64,000 bases of DNA from Aurantiochytrium sp. KH105. Its lineage: Eukaryota; Sar; Bigyra; Thraustochytrida; Thraustochytriidae. A model generated the notes under the pieces. That model had not been told where the DNA came from and searched no databases. It saw only the letters and a program-made list of their open reading frames with translations. Positions 41,101 to 47,532 of this stretch are shown here, one piece after another. A program made the position numbers and the translations under genes. Within the stretch, counting starts at the first letter, position 1, and each line of letters starts with the position of its first letter. The DNA is taken from NCBI GenBank assembly GCA_003116975.1, contig BGKB01000017.1, positions 891,569-955,568 on the forward strand, in the 5' to 3' direction.

Positions 41101-41317
41101 ACCAAAGCTGTGGTCATGCCCACAGTGCACATTTGAGAACAAACCCGAGGCTAGCAAATGTGAAATGTGTAATGCAGCACGTCCTGGCGGTTCGAGCAAT
41201 TTGACGCGTGTGAAATGCCCCAACTGCAGCACGCTTCTCGGCGCGCCTCCTGGTGCTCAGATGTTTCAATGCATGAATTGCAAGGCAACCTCTCCTGTAA
41301 ATGCGCATCGATGCTAG
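35150..41317 (+). CDS. WW / zinc-finger / FYVE-like / armadillo-repeat giant protein
   Basis: Protein of 2055 residues from the ATG at 35150 (AAGATGG). Two WW domains (about 6-38 and 41-73: LPEGWEMSVDEETGRTFYIN..., LPAGWEQQ...) bind proline-rich partners. A RanBP2-type zinc finger is at about 120-147 (CPACTFEN, CSVCG). A FYVE-like finger at about 220-275 carries CTLCGKPF, RKHHCR and CNICF, usually a PI3P reader; here the second Cys pair is spaced CRC rather than CxxC. About 1450 residues of armadillo-like helical repeats follow (recurring 'GAxxALxxLL' and 'LAxLA' segments), then a Pro/Ser/Gly-rich linker (about 1785-1970), a second RanBP2 finger (CPQCTFEN, CEMCN) and a C-terminal CPNCSTLL...CMNC ribbon like LSD1-type fingers. 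Probably an endosomal or cytosolic adaptor, perhaps ubiquitin-linked (inference). Confidence 0.85.
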   Translation: MASNDGLPEGWEMSVDEETGRTFYINHKTMQTSWTPPVEEPLPAGWEQQRDGEGRIFFINHNTQQTQWEDPRLSFDTSAQVSYPNFGESSNNAGAGASSSNMGTGSGHGGSSSNGMVACPACTFENNPGDSACSVCGTSLPGAASGSNASSGGGGSGHYGSGGYGGDDTIDAATAAAIAAAQAEDDPGADALNAIERTVEVTDPRDLEPFSVPDEYSMVCTLCGKPFDWKNRKHHCRCSGGLYCQECSSHKVKFAVRGEDVKERRVCNICFEHQSAGDRHCFLRYMGILRDAGASRRDDRLLAFKGIVQLLDRLPEAMQPYASIEVQAMPLRTLNQIERCGGASALIDLLATDDERNTQVEACAMLASIATVASQLPSDNSSVLSRASLRNDLSDGSFAMKSVGTMLMSGPPWQARMHIARAMYLLGDMSEIQAATRKEGILRTLCEDLLASEEDLQVWTTRAVAQLVAGNADNIEAMLEANGMQALVLLLSSTNGEIKEAAAAAICSGLELEVSDPRRGHALASRIRDAIVSLGGTSAAVRLLEDYNATVARSGLQLIMHLSNGQAELVRAAGAVPLVIALLSNSDGDIQASAAQLLRNIAQCSMAGSAEVLDRGGLSMAIPLLGSHDATSRSNAAALCEAFAADEKGAALIIEARAVPALVGLVRDRDNRVRGPAAGALVGLLQAGSHEKQVVVDAGGVEALLGLENSSDPHVLQQLVGAVYSFVSDASLLEVLTRRIAAPSMAMKLLGLLGGAHANSLDMHTVEMLLLVVAVLCGARDGDQFADDVSLAEATASETQTRDLVASNGSQLILPLLGSVHHQPALVLAAFRLLLSVCSSVNGATAVAKNGGVTAVVRALDDSLGIETGSAEAGHLVTQLRQYGIALFGRLCSGGNASGGRSDTISTATADDVRFGVRAIARVLEAPSVGASNDEHLAMQLSAVRALRSLSYHSGNWEAIASVALPQLIEMLLSSDSQSTLLADIASVISNLAKLEKHADMVLDAGAVFALLGLLSEKGGEAVESGLQTLTALAESSKRCRVAIVDQGAAPKLLHLAEQREVPIPELSLKCLSVLAGEAANAAKITAETGATDTLLRLLKTPDSSVAAQALEILLAVAKDSDTLWQQLVVNADIDSAVSLLKLGPPRVQGQACSTIAALCGDSPGYALCASPTILEVLPVMVQLLTPPEHFGADKSESPAKEAAAACALLSGSSVAREALVAAGVIPSLVALLLRERRLGRPRSATSEHTLSALFSLSKAVQGAGSGQEADEEVAGDEAPTSSLWTGIEKLGKRRDTIDAVITILDAHIRDASPTPSGCDRLELCEHAVLLLGRLPGSLSPNETTLLGRSARSINLVMAEACPEPLTKACLRTLGRLAKETSLVATLTAAGTIRTVARLLEPLLKQQDQEEDATVAADLEAAVVLQAAKLLASLVHDAGDRGVDDAIIGTKAIPALATLLTRAQEIFPAEEHAEAALSAGLEAIASLARGGPAVQKAIMKSGDSVLPALAEVVSRFDMEGEENVQRATHAFATLSRLATLGEHREAIVSADPSLSDIACRVFASAQDPGLVKAATQFVADLGPAVLEEEVVTGLVDKVMSEAAFKDARGPALQALGVSAMVPSLGKVIIERGIFTQLDAMLEEGGKPGEFAQDAASLLRHLCGLVAVMGSFKPQEQEQDEDDEEEGEEVRNGKDTAVSDRDSQLEGAVDSCVKLILGDKVQSAAVVTEGLLGLNSLLLVNDARLKAGKNSKLMAALKRIATSATSETFAAQTAANVVRFIGTGETLKQDMSRPRVAPPPGPGPGTGPVPSGQQNRPRGPGSVSSGSSGMNGHVTPKPPPQASFAGSGSSVGGASASRPPPPPMPMSANGRQGSLPKASPLLAPQQPALGPPPLRGGIGSSSSSSVSSSGNMSSRHSMGGSGTLLPTYSNKSLGSSFTGRSGGSQETAMTDAQLAMKLQAEEDARARERAAKTGSSMRSSPPASKPKLWSCPQCTFENKPEASKCEMCNAARPGGSSNLTRVKCPNCSTLLGAPPGAQMFQCMNCKATSPVNAHRC

Positions 41318-42043
41318 CTAGATACGCACCCTTTTATTAGAGACATTTCCTTTATTTTTTTTCTCGATGTGGTGGGTCACCGCAGGTCAGTTTTGGGGCT
41401 TTTTTCTTTATTGTCTGAAACTTTTAGCAAGCAGACAAGCAAGACGCTTGTACTAAAAAACCTTTGCCTAATCTGCCGCGATGTGTGACGGCCGCGCGAC
41501 GGCCCACTGGCCGTGGTTCGATACTTGAAGCTGCGGCAGAATGTCGTCGTTAATGACGTTGTCTTTTTGTGCCAGAGTGACGCTCGTGTTTTTTTTTTCA
41601 AATTTTAATTTCGTTCGGTCTCACTGTATCGGTCTATTCTGGCCAAATAGGCCACTTCTCCGCCGCCTTCCCCCAAATCTAGTTTTCCCTACCCCTTGAC
41701 CAAAACTGGTTCCCAAGCCTTTAAAATTTGGCACAGCAATCTACGGGCAGAGATCCTTCCCTGTGCTTAATTTCAAGGCGCGCGAGTTTATTTTGAGCGC
41801 GCTGGAAGAGATCAGGCAAATGAAATTTCGTTCGGTTTTTCGTTCGGTTTCATGTGGTTAGAAATCTGCCAAAATGAGGAAAAAAGTGAGGTGACAATGA
41901 ATGAGATTTTGAAAAGCTCTCTTTTTCGACATTTCAAGATCACCACGACTCGGATCCTGAAGACATATTCATGTTCTGCAGGTTGCAGAATGCGCGAATG
42001 TCTTTATTTTTGAGAAAGTACAAGACCTTCATCAAAGTGAGCT
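41318..42043. other. Convergent intergenic region, AT-richer
   Basis: The 726 bp between the convergent ARM-repeat gene and the secreted-protein gene are AT-richer than the surroundings, with poly-T and A-rich runs (41350-41365, 41588-41601). They fit two 3' ends. No gene was recognised. Confidence 0.55.
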
Positions 42044-42925
42044 TTACTGGGCAAAGGCGGACAGCAGGAGAGCTGCCGCCACAGTAATGAGGGACGGCAT
42101 TGTGAGCGAAGCAGGGCTCGGGGGCCGGGCGACGGTGTTGGGGGCCACCTCATCGCAACGGTCGGCAATAGCGTTGTACTCTTTAAGGAATAAAGTGATC
42201 ACGCCTGTCTCATTGAACAATTCCTCAGAAAGAGCCTTATAGTCAAAAAGATGCATTTCAGGTCCATCTCCGTCGTCTTGGAGAGCACGGCGCTGCTGAA
42301 CCGAGGCGCTGTCTTCGGAACACTGCGTGCCTAGCTCTGCGTAAAAGTCTTCGGGGTCTGTTTCAGCCGAGATGATCAGGTTCTGGAGGTCCTCGCACGC
42401 CTCGACGTCGCCGAACGGAGTGTCAAGTTGAATGGCAGCGTTGAAGGCTTGAAGGTCGTTCGCATCAATGAGGAATGGGCACTGGAGCATCGGCTTATCG
42501 AGGAAGGCGTTTTGGCACGTGTCAACAGTCATGTCCGAGACATTGTAGTTAAGGGTGGTGTTGAAAGCTTGGACTACACCAAAAGCTCCATAGACGTCCA
42601 ACGGGCTGAACTCAACGTCAATTCTCTCGCCAGCGATGGCGAAGCTGGCAACCTCACCGGCCATCTCGAACACTTCGTCAGAGATGTAGTTGATCTCGCA
42701 CAGAAAGTAGTCTGCCAGGTCGTAATGTTCGAGGCAGCGACCAACGAAGCTTGCTTCGAAGAGCTTGGCGACATAATCAGCATTGAGCGTGACATCCGAG
42801 TCGCTTCCCTGCAGCGCACGCTTCATGAGACCGCGCTGCAGGGTCGTCAACGAGTTGTCGAATGGCAGAGCCGCGGTCGTTGATGCCGCCATGGCAGCAA
42901 GCGAAAGTGCGGTGAAGACCTTCAT
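42044..42925 (-). CDS. Small secreted, probably GPI-anchored protein of unknown function
   Basis: Protein of 293 residues from the ATG at 42925. The frame is open further upstream, but residues there are compositional and would hide the signal peptide. MKVFTALSLAAMAASTTAALP is a typical cleavable signal. The mature part is acidic, with seven cysteines in the mature region (RCLEHY, LCEIN, DTCQN, LQCPF, EACEDL, TQCSE, DRCDE) and several NxS/T sequons (NTT, NVS, NET). The C-terminus ends in a hydrophobic tail (SLITVAAALLLSAFAQ) after a small-residue stretch, as in GPI-anchor signals. It recalls small cysteine-bearing surface proteins of oomycetes and thraustochytrids, but no named family was recognised. 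It would sit on the outer cell surface or wall. Confidence 0.7.
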   Translation of the reverse strand: MKVFTALSLAAMAASTTAALPFDNSLTTLQRGLMKRALQGSDSDVTLNADYVAKLFEASFVGRCLEHYDLADYFLCEINYISDEVFEMAGEVASFAIAGERIDVEFSPLDVYGAFGVVQAFNTTLNYNVSDMTVDTCQNAFLDKPMLQCPFLIDANDLQAFNAAIQLDTPFGDVEACEDLQNLIISAETDPEDFYAELGTQCSEDSASVQQRRALQDDGDGPEMHLFDYKALSEELFNETGVITLFLKEYNAIADRCDEVAPNTVARPPSPASLTMPSLITVAAALLLSAFAQ

Positions 42926-44132
42926 CTTGATTCCTTTGACGGAGACGTTTTCCGACCTTCCTTGGCTAGCTTCTTGTTTTTCACTCTTGGGGACACGTGC
43001 AGCGTTTGCGATTTGCCTTGCGGTTTGCCGTGCAGCTTGTCTTGCCTTTTGCTGCACATCACGAACGTCAGGCAGTAATAAGCCTAGCAAATAACAAACA
43101 GTCGCCCGTCTCGGGCTTCCAATTACTTCAGCACCCCCCGACCAGCGCGGGCCGAATCTCGTCCGGCCTGCCCCAGCTACCATGGCTATACTGCAGCTGC
43201 AGCAGGCGGTGCAGCTGCCACAACTGGGCCGGCCCGCTGGCCGCGCGCACGCACACACGCTCGCTCCCACGCACGCACGCACGCACCCGCGTACACAAGC
43301 GCTCTAGCTCGCTTGCTGCCTCCCTCGGCCGCTGGCCACGGTGGCTGTCTGGCCGTGGACACCGTGGCTGTGCGGAGCGGCAGCGGTAAAGCTGGAGCTG
43401 GCGGCAGGCTCTGGAGCGAGGGGGTTGGGCTCGGCACGTGCGCCACCGCCCAAATGAAACTTTCGCACATTAGGCAGTTCGGATCGTCGTCACGTCTAAC
43501 ATGCGCTAGGCCCTATAACATGTATGTTAGGTTTGCACGAACCCATCTCGGAGCAGGCGCCGCATCGTGGCGAGGCGTGCGGGGCGTGGATGCTTGATCG
43601 CCGCTCGCGAGTCGGGGCGACACGGCGCGCCCCCCGGCTGCAGCCCCGATCTTAGGGGTCGTCATCGACAGCGAGCGACCGCCCCGAGCGACGCGAGACA
43701 GGATCAGCGCCACCAGGCCGCTGCGCAGGACAGGCTGCACAGACAGCGCAGGACAACGTGCACAGGACAGCGCGCGTAGGACAGGAACTCACTGTGGGGG
43801 CGAGCCGGGCGCGGGCGAGCCGGGCGCGGGCGAGTCGGGCGCGGGCGAGCTAGGGAGGGAGGGATGGAGGGGGGAGGGGGGGGGATTTTCGGAGGAACGC
43901 AATTGCAACGGCCAGCGCAGAGGAACGCAAATGGCCGAGCGCCGTGAGTGGACTAGGGTTCAAACTCCCAATCGTACTTTCTCCTGTACAATTGGCAAAC
44001 TCATGAAGAATCAACAAGAACGTAACAATGAACTTATTACACCATACGGATGCAACATGCTGCCGCCAATGATCCTCACATGACGCTTTTCCCCATCTAC
44101 CTCACCACATTGTTCATGATACAAAAGCCCAG
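42926..44132. other. Intergenic region upstream of the secreted-protein gene and into the accessory island
   Basis: This 1.2 kb contains CG-rich microsatellite-like sequence (ACGC tracts near 43245-43295), a 15-bp tandem repeat (43801-43850) and a G-run (43866-43884). From about 43945 it holds AT-richer, intron-like sequence belonging to the LRR remnant. No intact gene is present. Confidence 0.55.
43801..43850. repeat. 15-bp tandem repeat (CGAGCCGGGCGCGGG)
   Basis: About 3.3 tandem copies of a 15-bp GC-only or nearly GC-only unit, followed by a GGAGG-rich run. Confidence 0.85.
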
Positions 44133-44216
44133 TCTTGAGGAAAATGGAATCGGTAATGGTGCCGCAAAGGCGCTAGCTGGTGCCCTTGCAAAGACTTCAT
44201 CGCTGCAGACGCTCAA
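44133..44216 (+). pseudogene. Orphan 84-bp leucine-rich-repeat exon (remnant of an LRR gene)
   Basis: An 84-base segment with AG before it and GTGAGT after it encodes one complete 28-residue ribonuclease-inhibitor-type LRR (ENGIGNGAAKALAGALAK, SSLQTL). With phase-2 borders on both sides, such exons join into a tandem LRR array; one repeat per exon is known from NLRC3-like and other LRR genes. No further LRR exon is seen on either side. Flanking sequences resemble each other (both contain a CGGATGCA...CGCTGCCG-like or CTGCCGCC-like stretch), as if intron-exon units had been duplicated and then decayed. The downstream side runs into poly-T and then the assembly gap, so part of the gene may be missing from the assembly. 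Confidence 0.6.
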
Positions 44217-44573
44217 GTGAGTGACAGGGAGCAACGAGGAACTCACAACGTGTCAGGATCAAGAATGACTGACCAGCAAGAATCTTGGAACGGATCTATC
44301 GCACCAAACGGATGCACATCGCTGCCGTTAATCCTTGTTGTTTTCATTTTTTTTGAAATTTTTTTTAACACGGAGTTCGCGAGTGAAATGTACCAAAAAC
44401 AGCAGGCCAATCGGCACCTAGACCCCTCCGGCTTTGATTTTTTTTTCGAATCGGTTTGTCGACCGTTCGCCCAACGGCGAGAAACGTCGATTGCCGCACT
44501 CTTGGTCTGCAAAGTCAACTCGTTGCAAAGTTAGACCCGGGCGCCCTATGTAATATATGGGCAGGCGGGCGCG

Positions 44574-44800
44574 NNNNNNNNNNNNNNNNNNNNNNNNNNN
44601 NNNNNNNNNNNNNNNNNNNNNNNNNNNNNNNNNNNNNNNNNNNNNNNNNNNNNNNNNNNNNNNNNNNNNNNNNNNNNNNNNNNNNNNNNNNNNNNNNNNN
44701 NNNNNNNNNNNNNNNNNNNNNNNNNNNNNNNNNNNNNNNNNNNNNNNNNNNNNNNNNNNNNNNNNNNNNNNNNNNNNNNNNNNNNNNNNNNNNNNNNNNN
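44574..44800. other. Assembly gap (227 N)
   Basis: A run of N. The right flank starts inside a repeat whose second copy (49935 onward) is preceded by a 12-bp minisatellite, so the gap probably hides the same minisatellite. Confidence 0.99.
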
Positions 44801-45412
44801 TCGCAACGCTCCAAGAAGCCCTCGAGCAGTCCTTGACCACGATGGATGCCCTCCACTTCTTCCGCGAGAAGTGGGACCAGACCGAGGCAGACTGGAGCGC
44901 GATGCCAGGCGACAAGCCGGCGTCGTTTCCGGACGACAAGCAGCTCAAGACCAAGCTCGCCAACATGAAGCATGCCCTCAAGAAGCAGAGGTCGGAGGTT
45001 TGACGACTTGCTGACCCCAGACGTAACGATAAACAAAGATCATTCCGATGCATTTGCGCTAATCTAACTCTTCTACCCCGTCCATGCAGTACGTCCATGG
45101 CCTTGTCACGCCCTCCACGCCTCCGCAAGGCCCGCACGCCCGCCCAGGGCCTCGCAGGTCCCGGTTCTGCCTGCTTGTTCCCTATGATGCTTGCTGATGA
45201 TTAGCTGCTGATTAGGTGTTTGCCGGGCCGAAGCAACTTTGCAGGGACGGCCCGCACGCCCGCGCGCTCCCGGCCGGCGTCCTCCCCCGGGGTCGCGCGC
45301 ACGCTGCCGCGGCCGCGCGCCGATCGAGGCAAAGCCGGATGGGTCTGATGCCCAGAACCTCTGGCAACAAGGAGAGGCCAGGTGGCACTTTACTCGCGAA
45401 CTCCGTGTTAAT
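44801..45412 (+). repeat. Repeat copy A of a dispersed coding repeat (direct copy of 49935-50552)
   Basis: About 612 bases almost identical to 49935-50552 in the same orientation. The part up to 45003 reads as the same protein frame as copy B (TLQEALEQSLTTMDALHFFREKW). A CGA codon of copy B is TGA here (45001-45003), so the frame ends early; copy A also lacks a short segment near 45140. The copy ends at GTGTTAAT, where the AT-rich end of the 2-kb inverted-repeat element begins. Copy A looks like an older, inactive relative. Its left part lies in the assembly gap. Confidence 0.85.
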
Positions 45413-45448
45413 TAATTAAAAAAATTAATTAAATTTTATTTTATTATT

Positions 45449-45464
45449 AAAAATAGGCCATCTA
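45449..45464 (+). repeat. Left inverted repeat core of the 2-kb element
   Basis: AAAAATAGGCCATCTA, perfect reverse complement of 47351-47366. Confidence 0.8.
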
Positions 45465-45772
45465 GGCCTACCTACTAAGTGCCTCAAAGGACCCTAAGGC
45501 AACATCGATTCTTGTGCGAGGAATTTTGTACTGCTCGGGCGTGCAGCGGCCAGCGGACACGAGGGCGAACCGCTGGCGGGTCTTGCTCTCTCGGGGGCGG
45601 CGTAGTCATCGAGAACGAGGTGCTCAAAAGCGGGGTTGGGCGAAGTTGCCTAAACTGGATATGAGGACGCGAGACTCGGCGTCAGGGCCCAGGCAGGCCT
45701 GGGCAGCCTTCTGGCGGTCTTCCGGGCCCTCTGCGGCAAGCAGGGAGCGCGGGAGACAAGTTTCAAGCTCGC

Positions 45773-45803
45773 AATGAGATGAGATGAGTTGAGATGAGAT
45801 GAG
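45773..45803. repeat. GAGAT pentanucleotide microsatellite
   Basis: Five to six tandem GAGAT/GAGTT units beside the 3' end of the broken gene. Confidence 0.85.
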
Positions 45804-45833
45804 GTCTTTTAGCGGGTAGGCCTAGGCCCTGGA

Positions 45834-46960
45834 CTAGTTCGAGCTCTGCTGTCGCTTCTTGGCGGCAGGGAAAGCTCTCTTAAGCTGTTCGACGTCAAGC
45901 GCGACCCCGTCGATGCCGACCAGGTCCGGGAAACGCTCGCGAGTGACCTTGACCACGTCCCGAGGCTTGATGTTCGGGTTGGCACTCGCACACTCGTCGA
46001 GGAATCTTTGGACTTCGTCTGGCACTTTGCTTTTGCGACTGCGCTTGCCGGTCGTCCTCCTCGTCTCTTGGACCATCCCGGAAGTGTTGCCTTTGGACTC
46101 CATGACGAATGCCGAGATGCGAGTCTGAATCTCGGCGACGCTCGGCTAGGAGTACCGCGCGTTGGGCACGGCCTCCATGAGACGTTCGCGCATCTGGGCT
46201 GGGCCCTTCTTGGCGGAAGAATCCACAACGCCTTCGTTGAAGAGCGCGGCGATTTTGCTCGCTGTACTTGTGGACGTAGTTCGCACCGTACTGCTGCCCA
46301 CGCGAGGGGCGCCTTGCCCAGCCTTGAGAGCGCGAATGCGTTGCGTAAAGGTTTGCGAGCGCGTACTCATCCTTGTCTCCGTGGCCCAGCGTGGTAGTTC
46401 TTGCGCGCCTTTTTATGCGTCAATCTACCCAGGGTATTCCGTTTCGTTTTGAGGAGCTCCTCGAGCGTTTTGGTGGAGACGCCCTTGACGAGCACAGCGC
46501 GCGCTGTGCGGCCCTGGATAGAACCTTTCGGGGCTACTCGAATGATCGATGTCGTCGCCCCAATTAGGTTGCGCAGCTTGCGGGTCTTGTCCGTGCTGCC
46601 CGTAAGCGTCTCGCCGACTAGCCTTCGCAGGATGCTTGGGTCCCCAGGGTACACGAGCTCCGTCATGCGCACGGTGGCCGCCACGATGTTATTGACCATT
46701 ATACGAAGGCGAGGGTCGTCCGTCGGAAGCTGACCTTGATTGCGATCATGCACGCTGGGCAGTTTCTTGAGGCAGGACTCGCCAAGCTCAAAGGCTACCA
46801 TGAAATCCGCCACGGTCCTGATGAGGCGAGAATCCTCATCGTCGACATCTTGACAAGCGTCAGCGTCGGAACCCGCATCCGCAGCGGCACAGCTTTGATT
46901 GCCTCGGTGGCTGCTCCGCGGTGACGCTTCGCCCTTGGCGGCATCTGCAAGATGTGCCAT
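45834..46960 (-). pseudogene. Broken gene inside the inverted-repeat element, unrecognised family
   Basis: Three consecutive minus-strand pieces look like one decayed gene. The first (46960 to 46367, 197 residues) ends in TGA overlapping the ATG of the second (46370) by an ATGA, in a different frame. The second (46370 to 46146) is separated by an in-frame TAG from the third, whose frame continues without a break through the spacer to 45834. Composition is basic and helical: VYPGDPSILRRLVGETL and TLEELLKTKRNTLGRLTHKK in the first piece, VPDEVQRFLDEC and KPRDVVKVTRERFPDL in the third. This could be DNA-binding transposon protein, but no transposase motif was recognised. The frameshift and stop suggest a pseudogene; programmed frameshifting plus readthrough is less likely. 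Confidence 0.45.
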
Positions 46961-47097
46961 TTGCCTGGCTGGCCGCCACGCTTACGCCCCGAGGGGTTTG
47001 CGCCGTTAGCCCCGCTGTTTTCGGTGCCCTCTGCACGTGCAGATGATGAGATGGAGCACGGCTTCGTGCAAACCTAGCGCGGCCTACAGCCGGTCTC

Positions 47098-47334
47098 AGC
47101 CCTCGAAATTCCGGCTGCGAGGTCCCAGGGCCCGGGCGAGCTCCTCCAGCGCTCGGCAGCGCCGTGGCGCATCTTAAATTCAGTTTGCTAGACACCCTGC
47201 CAGAGGCCCTCAACGACGACTTCGTCGCGCTCGTGCGCAACGACCACGCTAACTATCACCGCGCCGCTTGGTGGGCTGGAGGCGTCTGGGATCCGCTGCG
47301 CGATGCACGCCTCGCCAGAATCCCCCCCAAATGA
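47098..47334 (+). pseudogene. Short plus-strand coding-like fragment at the right end of the element
   Basis: A plus-strand frame without ATG reads VAHLKFSLLDTLPEAL, then NDDFVALVRNDHANYHRAAW and WAGGVWDPLRDARLARI before a TGA at 47332. The composition is much more protein-like than the neighbouring frames. It has no start codon and no recognisable family. It may be the last exon or a remnant of a second gene in the element. Confidence 0.3.
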
Positions 47335-47350
47335 GGGGACACTTAATAGA

Positions 47351-47366
47351 TAGATGGCCTATTTTT
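47351..47366 (-). repeat. Right inverted repeat core of the 2-kb element
   Basis: TAGATGGCCTATTTTT, perfect reverse complement of 45449-45464. A similar GGCCTATTTTC occurs right after repeat copy B near 50556, perhaps the end of a related element. Confidence 0.75.
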
Positions 47367-47464
47367 CTAAAAAATAAAAAAAATTAGAATTTAACGAGTC
47401 GCTGGTCACGTGCACTCTCCGTGCTTCCCTGCATTCCCCATCCCTCGCTCGCGTTCGCGCTGTG

Positions 47465-47504
47465 TAAGCAAGCAAGCAAGCAAGCAAGCGAAGCGAGCAA
47501 GCAA
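47465..47504. repeat. AGCA tetranucleotide microsatellite
   Basis: About six AGCA units and variants, roughly 30 bases upstream of the nuclease-kinase start codon. Confidence 0.9.
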
Positions 47505-47532
47505 AACCCTTTTCCCCGCCCGGACAGAGGCA

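Larger units (their letters stand above)
45413..47400. mobile_element. Probable DNA transposon with matching inverted ends
   Basis: The sequence AAAAATAGGCCATCTA at 45449-45464 recurs in reverse complement at 47351-47366. The similarity extends more loosely on both sides (TTAAGTG/CTAAGTG inward, AT-rich outward), so both ends look like terminal inverted repeats of a roughly 2-kb element. The interior carries a broken minus-strand gene (45834-46960). The left end abuts repeat copy A exactly where copy B continues with different sequence, as expected if the element inserted into or next to the repeat. No target-site duplication could be fixed because the ends are AT-rich. The superfamily is unknown. 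Confidence 0.5.

Noticed and set aside
43955..43990. Possible tRNA T-arm (GGTTCAAACTCCC)
   Set aside because: The stem does not pair fully and no acceptor, D or anticodon arm can be drawn around it.
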